Assembly (NCBI GenBank): GCA_023382055.1
Contig: JAMCQN010000178.1
Location: 1 to 34,662 of the forward strand
Length of the DNA stretch: 34,662 nt
Direction of reading: 5' to 3'
From: Chloroflexota bacterium
Lineage (GTDB): Bacteria; Chloroflexota; Anaerolineae; J036; Brachytrichaceae
A model generated the notes under the pieces. It made no database searches, was not told the DNA's origin, and saw nothing but the letters and a program-made list of their open reading frames with translations. The position numbers were made by a program, and so were the translations under genes. Below, piece by piece: positions 16,638 to 23,710 of this stretch. Position 1 is the first letter of the stretch, and each line of letters begins with the position of its first letter.

Positions 16638-16646
16638 TGCTAGAAT
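16638..16646 (+). promoter_or_regulatory. Possible extended -10 promoter of the F0 cluster
   Basis: TGCTAGAAT (extended TGN plus a -10-like TAGAAT) lies between nuoN and the first atp gene. A start of transcription about seven bases later would leave an almost leaderless mRNA beginning at 16657. No good -35 is present, so the atp genes may instead be read only from the nuo promoter. Confidence 0.3.
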
Positions 16647-16656
16647 TCACGCGCTT

Positions 16657-17010
16657 ATGAATAGCCGGAAGGAATCACCTCTCGTGGTATTGTCGCGCGC
16701 GCTGCCCCCGGGGGTAGTCGCGGCGATGGTCGCGCAGGTCGCCGCCATCGTCGGAGGACTGATGATCGGCGCGCTGGCGCTCGGGTTTTTCCTGGATGGC
16801 GCTTTCGGCACAAAGCCGCTCTTTATCCTGGCGCTGGCTTTCGTCAGCCTGCCCCTGTCCGTCTGGTTGACGTATCACCTGGCTATGCGCGCGTCAGCCC
16901 GGGCGAGCCGGGAATACCAGGCTTATCTGGACAGCAAGCGCTCACCGCTGCAAGATCATCAACAGGACGAGGACGCGCGAGCCGATCCACTGGCTCATGC
17001 AGAGCACTAG
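16657..17010 (+). CDS. AtpI/AtpZ-like small membrane protein of the ATP synthase cluster
   Basis: A 117-residue protein with two predicted membrane helices (about 20-47 and 53-75) and a charged, likely cytoplasmic C-terminal tail. Position directly ahead of atpB and the two-helix pattern with a glycine-rich first helix fit the AtpI/AtpZ group, thought to help c-ring assembly or Mg/Ca supply. Sequence in this group is poorly conserved, so the call rests on topology and context. Confidence 0.75.
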   Translation: MNSRKESPLVVLSRALPPGVVAAMVAQVAAIVGGLMIGALALGFFLDGAFGTKPLFILALAFVSLPLSVWLTYHLAMRASARASREYQAYLDSKRSPLQDHQQDEDARADPLAHAEH

Positions 17011-17075
17011 CGTTTCACGCGTATTGCCGGTAAACTTCAATACAGGGTCGATGTTGGACAACGTAAAAAAGACAC

Positions 17076-18167
17076 ATGAAACCAAGAACAATTCTGCTCC
17101 TCGCCATTCTGATATTTGCCTGTGCGCTGGGTTGTATGCTGGGCAACTTCGGCGGCGGCATCGTGCTGCCGATCAACGGGCAGAACGTCAAGTTCACGGC
17201 GTTCATCCCCACGATCGTGGTGCCCGGCGAATTGCTCATCCAGCCGACGATTGACATCGCAGGGCTGAAAGTCGGGCTGTACAACACGCTCTTTACGACC
17301 CTGATCGTCGATGCGGTCATCATCGTGCTGGTCATCCTGGGCCGCCGCGGCATCGGCATCAAGCCGAACAACTGGTTCACCAACGCCTGGGAAGCCTATA
17401 TCGAGATGCTCTATAAGAGCTACATCGTACCAACGCTGGGCGCGCGGGCGCGCGCGGTCGTGCCGATCGCGGTTGCGGCGTTCACGTTCATCATGATCGC
17501 AGGCTTTTTTGAGCTGATCCCGGGTCACGAGTCGATCGGCGTGGTCGAGCATGTCGCCACAGGCGGCTTCTGCTCGGTGAATATCGGCGGCGCCACCGTC
17601 CTGACCGGCCAGCAGGTCAAAACCAGCGCCGCTCAGGATTGCAACTATCCGCCCGTCGCCGGCGCGACCGGACAGCCTCAGGCGTCGATCACGTCCGACA
17701 CGCAGGCTCAACAGAGCAGCGCGGGCGGCATCACCGTCGTCCCTTTCCTGCGCCGCCCGACATCCGACCTCAGCACCACCCTGGCGATGGCGCTGGTGGC
17801 GTTCATTTTCATCGAAATCCAGGGCGTGCGCGCCAACGGCGTGCGCTACTTCAGCAATTTCTTCCGCATCAACACCCTGCGGCATGCCGGTTCGGGCATG
17901 ACGGGTTTGACCAATTACATTCAGTTTGGGGTCGGTTTCCTCGAACTGCTGTCGGAGTTCATCCGCATCATTTCGTTCTCGTTCCGACTTTTCGGCAACA
18001 TGTTTGCCGGGTCGATTCTCGTGTTCGTTATGGCGTTCATCTTCCCGATGATCCTGCCGACTCTGTTCCTGGCGCTGGAGTTTGCCATCGCGATCATCCA
18101 GGCCTTCGTATTCATGATGCTCATCGTGGTGTTCACATCGCTGGCTGTAGCGCACACCGAACACTAA
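17076..18167 (+). CDS. atpB: ATP synthase F0 subunit a with extended extracytoplasmic loop
   Basis: A 363-residue subunit a, the stator half of the ion channel. The essential arginine is Arg304 in FSFRLFGNMFAG, and the last helices (FLALEFAIAIIQAFVFMMLI) fit the family. Compared with E. coli (271 residues), about 70 additional residues occur near 152-222, between FELIPGHES and VPFLRRPTSDLSTTLAMAL. They contain Cys166 and Cys189 and a Gln/Ser/Ala-rich stretch, and probably lie outside the membrane. The N-terminal hydrophobic stretch may be a signal or extra helix. The ribosome site is weak (AAAAAAG). Confidence 0.93.
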   Translation: MKPRTILLLAILIFACALGCMLGNFGGGIVLPINGQNVKFTAFIPTIVVPGELLIQPTIDIAGLKVGLYNTLFTTLIVDAVIIVLVILGRRGIGIKPNNWFTNAWEAYIEMLYKSYIVPTLGARARAVVPIAVAAFTFIMIAGFFELIPGHESIGVVEHVATGGFCSVNIGGATVLTGQQVKTSAAQDCNYPPVAGATGQPQASITSDTQAQQSSAGGITVVPFLRRPTSDLSTTLAMALVAFIFIEIQGVRANGVRYFSNFFRINTLRHAGSGMTGLTNYIQFGVGFLELLSEFIRIISFSFRLFGNMFAGSILVFVMAFIFPMILPTLFLALEFAIAIIQAFVFMMLIVVFTSLAVAHTEH

Positions 18168-18220
18168 ACACTAACTATCGACATTTAATTCAACAGGACG
18201 ACATTAAGGGAGAAGGTTTA

Positions 18221-18463
18221 ATGGATCCAGAAGCAGCAAAGCAACTTGGTAAACTCGTCGGAGCGGGCATCGCCGGCGGCGCGGGCATGATTGGACCCGG
18301 CATCGGCATCGGGCTGGCAGGTCTGGGGGCGTTGATCTCAATCGGGCGCAACCCCGAAGTGACCTCGACATTGCAGACGTACATGATTCTCGTCATCGCC
18401 TTCGCGGAATCGCTGGCGATTTTCGCGCTGGTCATCGCATTCCTGCTGTTATTCGCCATCTAG
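18221..18463 (+). CDS. atpE: ATP synthase F0 subunit c (c-ring, probably proton-coupled)
   Basis: An 80-residue hairpin of two helices. The ion-carrying residue is Glu63 in IAFAESLAIFAL, and the polar loop is GRNPEV at 42-47. The first helix reads GPGIGIG where sodium-binding rings have a glutamine (GxGQG), and Phe68 replaces the tyrosine found in sodium types, so proton coupling is the better guess. A strong ribosome site (AAGGGAGAAGG) fits the need for many copies per complex. The repeat hairpin that follows (18474-18573) separates it from atpF. Confidence 0.95.
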   Translation: MDPEAAKQLGKLVGAGIAGGAGMIGPGIGIGLAGLGALISIGRNPEVTSTLQTYMILVIAFAESLAIFALVIAFLLLFAI

Positions 18464-18473
18464 GAAAGAGAGA

Positions 18474-18573
18474 TTGGATGATAGAGATTAGAGATTAAAG
18501 ATTTGAGATTGAAGCGGTAACGCCGCTAATCTAAATCTCCAATCTCCAATCACTAATCTCCAATCTCTATCTG
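18474..18573. repeat. Inverted heptanucleotide arrays forming a large stem-loop between atpE and atpF
   Basis: A left array of GAGATT-type units (GATAGAGATTAGAGATTAAAG and onward) is followed by the mini-hairpin AGCGG-TAACG-CCGCT and then a right array of the complementary AATCTCC units. The whole spacer can fold into one long imperfect stem. It fills almost all the space between the c-subunit stop and the AAAGGAGA ribosome site of atpF. Confidence 0.85.
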
Positions 18574-18589
18574 TAAAAGGAGATTTGCT

Positions 18590-19375
18590 TTGTTATTACC
18601 GGCAATTACCCAAGTGATGGCGGAAGGCGGCGGTGATGCTTTCAGCGGTCTGGGCATCAACGCCTTCCTGCTGATCGCGCAGATCGTGAACTTCGTCTTC
18701 CTCATCCTGTTTCTGAACGGGCTGATCATCAAGCCGATCCTGAAGGGGCTGGAGAATCGCCGCGCGCGCATCGAGGAGAGCCTGGAGAACGCCCGTAAAG
18801 CCGACGAGCGGCTGGCTAATGTCGAACGCGACTATCAGGCGCGCCTGAGCGAGGCGACCATCGAGGCGCAGAAGCTGCGCGCCGAGGCGATGCAGAACAC
18901 GCAGGCGGAAGTTGAGCGCATCCGCAAGGACGCCCAGGGCGAGGCCGAGCACATCAAGCAGCAGGCTCGCATCGACGCGATCGCGGAACGCAACCAGATG
19001 CTGGCCGGCCTGCGCTCGCAGGTGGGCGCGCTGGCGATGGCCGCCGCCAACAAAATCATCGGCGATTCGCTGGATGCGCAACGCCAGCGCGTGCTGATCG
19101 ATGACTTCTTCGCCAGGGTGCCGGCCACGCTGCTGTCCGGCGTTGAAATCAGCGGTCCCGCCAGCGTGAACGTCACCTCGGCGCTGCCGCTGTCCGCCGA
19201 CGAACAGGCCGCCGTGAAGGCTGACCTGGGCCGGCAGGTGGGCCAACTGGGCGAAGTGACTTTCGACGTCGACCCTACCATCATGGGCGGGCTGGTCGTG
19301 CGCGTGGGCGATAAGATCGTCGACGGCAGCGTAAACGGCAAGCTGACCGCGCTGCGCCAGTCGTTGAACGCGTAG
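18590..19375 (+). CDS. ATP synthase subunit b fused to the C-terminal domain of subunit delta
   Basis: A 261-residue peripheral stalk protein. A membrane helix at about 24-46 is followed by the long charged helix of subunit b (50-165, with NRRARIEESLENA). From about 193 the sequence is delta-like: VNVTSALPLSADEQ, then VDPTIMGGLVVRVGDKIVDGSVNGKLTALR, the hallmark end of delta/OSCP. The helical N-terminal domain of delta, which caps F1, is absent. Mycobacterial b-delta fusions keep the whole delta. The TTG at 18590 is chosen because AAGGAGA lies six bases before it and the membrane helix follows. It is the last gene before the terminator. Confidence 0.88.
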   Translation: MLLPAITQVMAEGGGDAFSGLGINAFLLIAQIVNFVFLILFLNGLIIKPILKGLENRRARIEESLENARKADERLANVERDYQARLSEATIEAQKLRAEAMQNTQAEVERIRKDAQGEAEHIKQQARIDAIAERNQMLAGLRSQVGALAMAAANKIIGDSLDAQRQRVLIDDFFARVPATLLSGVEISGPASVNVTSALPLSADEQAAVKADLGRQVGQLGEVTFDVDPTIMGGLVVRVGDKIVDGSVNGKLTALRQSLNA

Positions 19376-19400
19376 AAAACCGGTAAAGATCCGAGACTGA

Positions 19401-19436
19401 AACCTCACAGGACTTGGAGTCCTGTGAGGTTTTTTA
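19401..19436 (+). terminator. Strong rho-independent terminator after the F0 cluster
   Basis: AACCTCACAGGACT and AGTCCTGTGAGGTT are a perfect 14-bp stem around TGG, followed by a run of six T. The right arm recurs in part at 19493-19506 (CCTGTGAGGTTTTT), so the hairpin may belong to a dispersed family. It closes the ATP synthase cluster before any F1 gene. Confidence 0.88.
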
Positions 19437-19508
19437 CTTCTTCTTCCCAACCTCAGCCAGGCGGATGTGTCGGCGTATGCGCGACCTGCCAGACCTGTGA
19501 GGTTTTTC

Positions 19509-19757
19509 GTGTTACCTCTTCTTCCCCTGCGGCTGTTTCTCGGCTTTGGCCCAGGTATCCTTCAGCGTCACCGTGCGGTTAAAGACCGGCTTGCCCGGCG
19601 CGCTGCCGCCCCGCGAAGCCGGGTCGTAGGTGCAGCGCAGTTCCACCACTTCGCCCTGCGCGTCCTTCACGGCAGACTGGCAGGTGATGAAATAGGCGTG
19701 CTTCAGGCGCACCTCGCGCCCGGTAGCCAGGCGGAACCAGCCTTCACGCGCGTGACG
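19509..19757 (-). pseudogene. glnS: Remnant of glutaminyl-tRNA synthetase (C-terminal anticodon-binding part, internally deleted)
   Basis: Read on the minus strand the frame gives [20 protein letters not shown], then a segment ending [18 protein letters not shown], and then jumps to [15 protein letters not shown] and a normal basic end. All pieces are typical of the GlnRS C-terminal beta-barrel region, but the roughly 85 residues that normally lie between RGGxAP and PGKPVFNRT are missing, and nothing of the catalytic domain is present. The 5' side ends where a transposase remnant begins (about 19758). It is a non-functional relic; a working copy or the Glu-tRNA amidotransferase route must exist elsewhere. 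Confidence 0.85.
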
Positions 19758-19759
19758 CT

Positions 19760-20051
19760 TTCGACCTGCAGTTGATTACCAGGCTCAAGAAGAACATGAA
19801 GAATCGCCTGATGCCGCTGGCCGACACGCCTTCGGCGGCTGCTGCGCAAGCGTGCCATCGTGGGGACTATCATCGATCAGCTCAAAAACGTCTCGCAGAT
19901 CGAGCACACCCGCCATCGCAGTTTCCTCAACTTCTTGGTCACACTCGTGTGCGGGCTGATTGCCTGTTGCCTGCAGCCCAAGAAGCCGTCATTGGGCCTT
20001 GAAACAACTCTGCGGCTGGAGGCGGCTTATCCCGTACTGACGTTACAGTAA
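19760..20051 (+). pseudogene. IS982-type transposase remnant (C-terminal part, frameshifted)
   Basis: The first frame reads [20 protein letters not shown] followed by AD. After a short divergent stretch (about 19830-19842) the match continues in another frame as [17 protein letters not shown], then [18 protein letters not shown] and ending [10 protein letters not shown]. These are the last 90 or so residues of IS982-family DDE transposases, with the glutamate of the DDE triad expected in the shifted region. The 5' two thirds and any left inverted repeat are absent. It abuts the glnS remnant, suggesting an old insertion followed by deletion. Confidence 0.85.
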
Positions 20052-20173
20052 ATTCACCGCTTGAGTTGTTGCAGCCATTGGATTCTGATATGAAAATAGG
20101 CAGGCTGTTTTCATGCCTTGCGGTGCGCCGCCAGGCTCATCTTGACTGTTGGCGAAATGGGTTACGAGAACCC

Positions 20174-20224
20174 AGACTCCCGGAATCTGGCTGAGCAAAG
20201 CTCAGCTTGAGATTCCGGGAGTCT
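20174..20224. repeat. Large hairpin palindrome, family P3, copy 1
   Basis: AGACTCCCGGAATC pairs exactly with GATTCCGGGAGTCT; inside, CTGAGC pairs with GCTCAG around AAA. An outer 11-bp inverted repeat (CTGTTGGCGAA at 20146-20156, TTCGCCAACAG at 20253-20263) encloses it. The same inner palindrome, slightly changed, is at 33989-34035. The gap 20052-20367 holds this, the small hairpin at 20311-20331, and no gene. Confidence 0.82.
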
Positions 20225-20310
20225 ATGCGTGATCATCGACGACCGAATGAGATTCGCCAACAGAATCGCCATCGTGGCACAGAAGGGGGCTTCCTTACCG
20301 CGACAGCAGA

Positions 20311-20331
20311 CCCGGCAGTCCAACTGCCGGG
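20311..20331. repeat. Small hairpin CCCGGCAGT-CCA-ACTGCCGGG
   Basis: A perfect 9-bp stem with a three-base loop, 37 bases beyond the pgeF stop codon on the minus strand. It lacks a T-run, so it is only a possible terminator of pgeF. Confidence 0.6.
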
Positions 20332-20367
20332 CGAACACAAATCGTCGGCTCCTGCGCCGTAGTCTCA

Positions 20368-21159
20368 TTACTCTTCCAGCACGATCGCCGCGCCGAAGCG
20401 CCCGGTCTTGCCCTTCTCCGCGCGGTGCGAGAACCATTCCGCTGTGTTGCTGGCGGTGCACAAGCCCGCAATTTCAACCTGCTGCACGCCGGCGGCGCGC
20501 AACTGCGCCCGCGCGGAACGCCATAGATCAACGTGCGGTTTCGCATGGTCCAGGGCATCGCCGCGGGGCGGCATGACGATGTTCTCCGGCACGGCGGCCT
20601 GGATGCGCGCTGCCACATCCTCGCCCACCTCGAACTGATCGGGACCGATGGACGGGCCGACGCAGGCGCGGATGTCGCGCGGATCGCTGCCGAAGGCGTC
20701 GCGCATGGCCCTAACCGTCGCCGGCAGCACACCCACTACGATGCCCATCCAGCCGGCATGGGCGATGCCGATGGCCTTGCGCACGGGGTCGTGAAACAGG
20801 ATCGGCACGCAATCGGCGAAGCGCAGCGTCAGCGCCAACCCGCGCGTGTTGGTCACCATCGCGTCGGCGTGCACGTCATCCTGCCCGAGGTCGGCAAGAC
20901 CGACCACGCGCACCGTGTTGGAGTGAACCAGCCACGAGGTCAGCGAGTCCTCCATACGCAGCCCCAGCGCCTCGAACATGCGGCGGCGGTTTTCGCGCAC
21001 GGGTTCGGGCGCGTCGCCGGTGCTGCGGCTGAGGTTGAGTGAACTGTAGTACGACTGGCTCACGCCGCCCAGCCGCGTGAACACCCCATGCCGCACGCCA
21101 TCGGCCTGCAGGCTGTCAAACTGATAGTAAGCGAGTTGGTTATATGTCAGTCGCTGCAT
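20368..21159 (-). CDS. pgeF: PgeF / YfiH-family protein (peptidoglycan editing factor, 'laccase-domain' fold)
   Basis: A 263-residue single-domain protein. In E. coli the family corrects peptidoglycan precursors carrying the wrong first amino acid, and related enzymes act on purine nucleosides. Metal-site residues are visible: His79 in VHSNTV, Cys117 in ADCVPILF and His134 in AHAGWMGI. GPSIGPDQFEV and the end CTASNTAEWFSHRAEKGKTG also fit. The usual AHAGWRG has Met instead of Arg here. The ATG start at 21159 gives the normal family length. It stands at the end of a minus-strand run that includes an antitoxin-like gene and a Ppx-like phosphatase. Confidence 0.88.
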   Translation of the reverse strand: MQRLTYNQLAYYQFDSLQADGVRHGVFTRLGGVSQSYYSSLNLSRSTGDAPEPVRENRRRMFEALGLRMEDSLTSWLVHSNTVRVVGLADLGQDDVHADAMVTNTRGLALTLRFADCVPILFHDPVRKAIGIAHAGWMGIVVGVLPATVRAMRDAFGSDPRDIRACVGPSIGPDQFEVGEDVAARIQAAVPENIVMPPRGDALDHAKPHVDLWRSARAQLRAAGVQQVEIAGLCTASNTAEWFSHRAEKGKTGRFGAAIVLEE

Positions 21160-21171
21160 GGTGCATCAGGA

Positions 21172-21366
21172 GAGATTGGGAAAAGAGATTGGAGATTGGA
21201 GATTCGAGATTCTTCATCGCTTCGCGGGATGACAGGTTGCGTCTCATCTGCCTTTCGCCTCTTACCTCTCGCCTCTTACCTCTCGCATCTTGCCTCTTGT
21301 TTCTTGCTTCTAGCCTCTGACTTCTGACCTCCAATCTCCAATCTCCAATCTCCAATCTCTAATCTC
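21172..21366. repeat. Heptanucleotide arrays, mixed unit types, between pgeF and the 111-residue gene
   Basis: A short GAGATTG array (21172-21211) is followed after about 30 bases by a long run of seven-base units on the opposite strand sense. These go from gcctctt/acctctc types through acttctg to atctcca types (21248-21366), so both repeat dialects seen elsewhere in the window occur here in one continuous array. The final units overlap the stop codon of the minus-strand gene at 21359. Confidence 0.88.
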
Positions 21367-21694
21367 TTCTTCTCGGGTCCCCCGCATAAAAGAACCGGAT
21401 CGCGCCGGTGAGTGTGGCGTATTTGAGCGGCAGGGTGACGCCGTCACGAGCTGCCGCAGGCACGTAGGCCCACTTGCCGGCGAGGCTGGCAATCAGGCCG
21501 CGCAGTTCGGCATCCTCGCCGGCCAGGTCGGCGGGCGTTGTCAATTGATCCTCCAGCACCACCAGCCAGCGATCCTTGTCGGCTTCGTAGCTCACCACCC
21601 GCGCGTCGTAGGTCGCCTTCACCCAGCGGTCGTCGGCCAGCCGCCAGCCCAGCGACACCGCGATATGCTCCTGCGGAGCATCTTTGTCTGCCAT
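21359..21694 (-). CDS. Uncharacterised small protein
   Basis: A 111-residue protein not recognised as any family. It is rich in W, Y and V with alternating charge (RWVKATYDARVVSYEADKD, then DRWLVVLEDQL), which suggests a compact beta-rich domain; no signal or membrane helix is seen. The ATG at 21694 is preferred, but a TTG at 21736 would add 14 residues; neither has a clear ribosome site. The last residues (RRRD) and the stop codon are supplied by the heptanucleotide repeat. It lies just after the antitoxin-like gene on the same strand, where a toxin partner might be expected, but nothing in it resembles a known toxin. Confidence 0.6.
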   Translation of the reverse strand: MADKDAPQEHIAVSLGWRLADDRWVKATYDARVVSYEADKDRWLVVLEDQLTTPADLAGEDAELRGLIASLAGKWAYVPAAARDGVTLPLKYATLTGAIRFFYAGDPRRRD

Positions 21695-21748
21695 TACAGG
21701 AGGTACTTTACCAGATAGCGGGACGCGCAATCGCAAGGTTATTTTCAG

Positions 21749-22060
21749 TCAGGATTGATGCGGTGCCCCTGCCGAGCGCAGTTCTTCTTCGATCCGGTCG
21801 GCGACATACATCTTCAACAGCGACTGATACGGCACATCGCGTTTGTTGGCCAGAACCTGCAGGCTCTCGATCATCGACACGGGCAGGCGAATCGATATCG
21901 TCCGTGTAGTTGGGCGCAGGTTGGGTAACTTGACACGCCTGGCCTGCTGCCAATTAACGTAGTCCGTCGAGTCGTGTGAGGTAAGAGGCTCACGTTCCTG
22001 CTCCTCACTGTCAAACTTTGGAATTGCGGGCATCGCTTTCTTCACTTTGGACACTTTCAT
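21749..22060 (-). CDS. CopG/BrnA-type antitoxin-like DNA-binding protein, apparently without its toxin
   Basis: A 103-residue protein. The middle part HDSTDYVNWQQARRVKLPNL and the ribbon-helix-helix segment RTISIRLPVSMIESLQVLAN, followed by KRDVPYQSLLKMYVADRIEEEL, match the CopG-antitoxin family of type II toxin-antitoxin systems, whose usual partner is a BrnT-like RNase encoded immediately upstream. No such gene exists here: upstream is the Ppx-like gene. AAGGAG lies only one base before the ATG at 22060, so the GTG at 22054 or the ATG at 22033 (MPAIPKFD) may be the true start. Confidence 0.78.
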   Translation of the reverse strand: MKVSKVKKAMPAIPKFDSEEQEREPLTSHDSTDYVNWQQARRVKLPNLRPTTRTISIRLPVSMIESLQVLANKRDVPYQSLLKMYVADRIEEELRSAGAPHQS

Positions 22061-22109
22061 ACTCCTTCTGCTCTCGCCTGCTCATATCCAGGATTAGGGA
22101 ATTACGTAC

Positions 22110-22131
22110 GGGCACGCCTGTGTGCGTGCCC
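22110..22131. repeat. Palindrome GGGCACGC-CTGTGT-GCGTGCCC, family P4
   Basis: Perfect 8-bp arms around CTGTGT, nine bases beyond the Ppx-like gene's stop codon. It shares its centre and overall form with the palindromes at 1374-1419, where the arms read GGGCAGGC and GCCTGCCC, so both arms changed together. Both loci are preceded by TACGGGCA-type bases. Confidence 0.82.
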
Positions 22132-22139
22132 CGACGGCG

Positions 22140-23702
22140 TCACTCTTTCACAAGGCGGATGGAGCGGTTGAAGACGCTCTCCAGCAGGCCGGTGTTTCGG
22201 CCGGCTTCCCACAGCTCAATAGACGCGTCGCCGCGCGTGCGGGCCGCGATGACGATCTCCGCCGCGCCGATGTTGCAGGTGAGCTGGCGCACGGCCTGGC
22301 GACGCCCGCGCTCCAGGTATTCGGAGAGGCGCAGCATAGCGGCCATGACCGACACGCGCCGCTCATCGTCCTTCTCCAGCAGGTCGCACATGGCGCCGCA
22401 TGCCACCTCGCCCTTGCGGTGATAGCGCGCCATCAGACCCAGCATCGCCAGTTCGCGGTGGGTGTAGGCCGACAAGTCGCTGTTCAGGATCAGATACTGC
22501 GAGTGCTCGTCGTGGTCGAAGAAACTGATGGCGTAACCGATATCGTGCAGCAATGCGGCCGCGCCGAGTATCTCGCGCTCCCACGCGCCGTAGCCGTGCA
22601 GCTCCCGCAACTGGTCGAACAGTTCCAGCGCCAGCTTGCGCACGTGCCGGGCGTGGTCGTTCCAGGCGCCGTACTGGCGCGACGTGTTTTCGATACTGAA
22701 TGACCGCACGTCGGGGATGACCGGCGAGCGGGCGCCCTTGAGGAATTCGGTGAAGAACACCCCTTCGCGCAAGCCGGCGCCGCTGACCGTAATGCAGTTG
22801 TATCCGCTGAGCCGCATGAGTTCGCGCACGACCAGCGCGCCCGGCAGTATCACGTCCACACGGTCGGCGTTCATGCCGGGCATGGCGAGCAGCCCGCGCG
22901 TGTCCAGCCCGCTCATGCGGTCGATCAGCGCATCCAGCCGCTCCAGCGTCAGCACGTAGCCGTGAATGCGTTCCAGCGGATAGCGGCGGGATTCCTGATC
23001 GAGCTTGGCTAGTGCGCGCGCGGTGCCGCCCATGCCGACCAAAGCGCCTGCGTCCGCATCCCGATCCGCCGGCAGCCAGTCCAGTTGGCCGAATTGCCCG
23101 CTCACGTCATCGCGCAACGCTGCGACCTGCTTGCGCGTCGGCGGGTTGGCTGGCATGAATTGTTCCGTCATGCGCACCACGCCCAGCGGCAGGCTGACGC
23201 TGTGAGTCACTTTGCGGCCGGCCACCCGCGTGATCTGGATGCTGCCGCCGCCCAGGTCGAACATCAGCCCATTGCGCACGTCCAGCGTATTGGTGACGCC
23301 CAGGAAGCCATAGTAAGCCTCCTCCGTGCCGCTCAGAACGCGCAGGTCGAGCCGGGTGCGCCGCTTGACCTGGCGCAGGAATTCGCCCTGGTTCTGCGCA
23401 TCGCGCACGGCGCTGGTCGCCACCGCGATGATATGCGGCACGCGCGAGGCCTGGCACAGCGAGCGGAACAGATTGAGGGTTTCGACGGCGCGCTCGATGG
23501 GGGCGGGCTGCAGGCGCTGGTTTTCGCCCAGCCCTTCGGCCAGGCGCACGCGCTGGCGCACCTGGTCGGTCAGTTTATAGGTGGTGTGCGGCTCAAAGGC
23601 GTACACCACCAGGCGCGCCGTGTTCGATCCCAGATCCATCACGCCGACGTGCCGGATTTCGCCCTGTTCCAGGGCGATTTGATGCTCAAGCGCCTTATTC
23701 AT
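22140..23702 (-). CDS. Ppx/GppA-family phosphatase with C-terminal HD domain
   Basis: A 520-residue enzyme of the exopolyphosphatase / guanosine pentaphosphatase family, acting on polyphosphate or pppGpp in the cytoplasm. The actin-like ATPase fold shows DLGSNTARL (residues 23-31), ATSAVRDAQN, SGTEEAYYGFLG, the phosphate loop FDLGGGSIQ, and GAGLREGVFF. The C-terminal part has an HD motif, ALLHDIGY with His386 and Asp387, followed by ELAMLGLMARYHRKG. The length matches the long Ppx forms (about 500). Together with the antitoxin-like gene it hints at stress physiology, but no operon link is certain. The P4 palindrome follows its stop. Confidence 0.9.
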   Translation of the reverse strand: MNKALEHQIALEQGEIRHVGVMDLGSNTARLVVYAFEPHTTYKLTDQVRQRVRLAEGLGENQRLQPAPIERAVETLNLFRSLCQASRVPHIIAVATSAVRDAQNQGEFLRQVKRRTRLDLRVLSGTEEAYYGFLGVTNTLDVRNGLMFDLGGGSIQITRVAGRKVTHSVSLPLGVVRMTEQFMPANPPTRKQVAALRDDVSGQFGQLDWLPADRDADAGALVGMGGTARALAKLDQESRRYPLERIHGYVLTLERLDALIDRMSGLDTRGLLAMPGMNADRVDVILPGALVVRELMRLSGYNCITVSGAGLREGVFFTEFLKGARSPVIPDVRSFSIENTSRQYGAWNDHARHVRKLALELFDQLRELHGYGAWEREILGAAALLHDIGYAISFFDHDEHSQYLILNSDLSAYTHRELAMLGLMARYHRKGEVACGAMCDLLEKDDERRVSVMAAMLRLSEYLERGRRQAVRQLTCNIGAAEIVIAARTRGDASIELWEAGRNTGLLESVFNRSIRLVKE

Positions 23703-23710
23703 GGGTTAAA

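Noticed and set aside
19467-19775. A 102-codon plus-strand protein downstream of the terminator
   Set aside because: It is the antisense of the glnS remnant, which explains the sequence fully.
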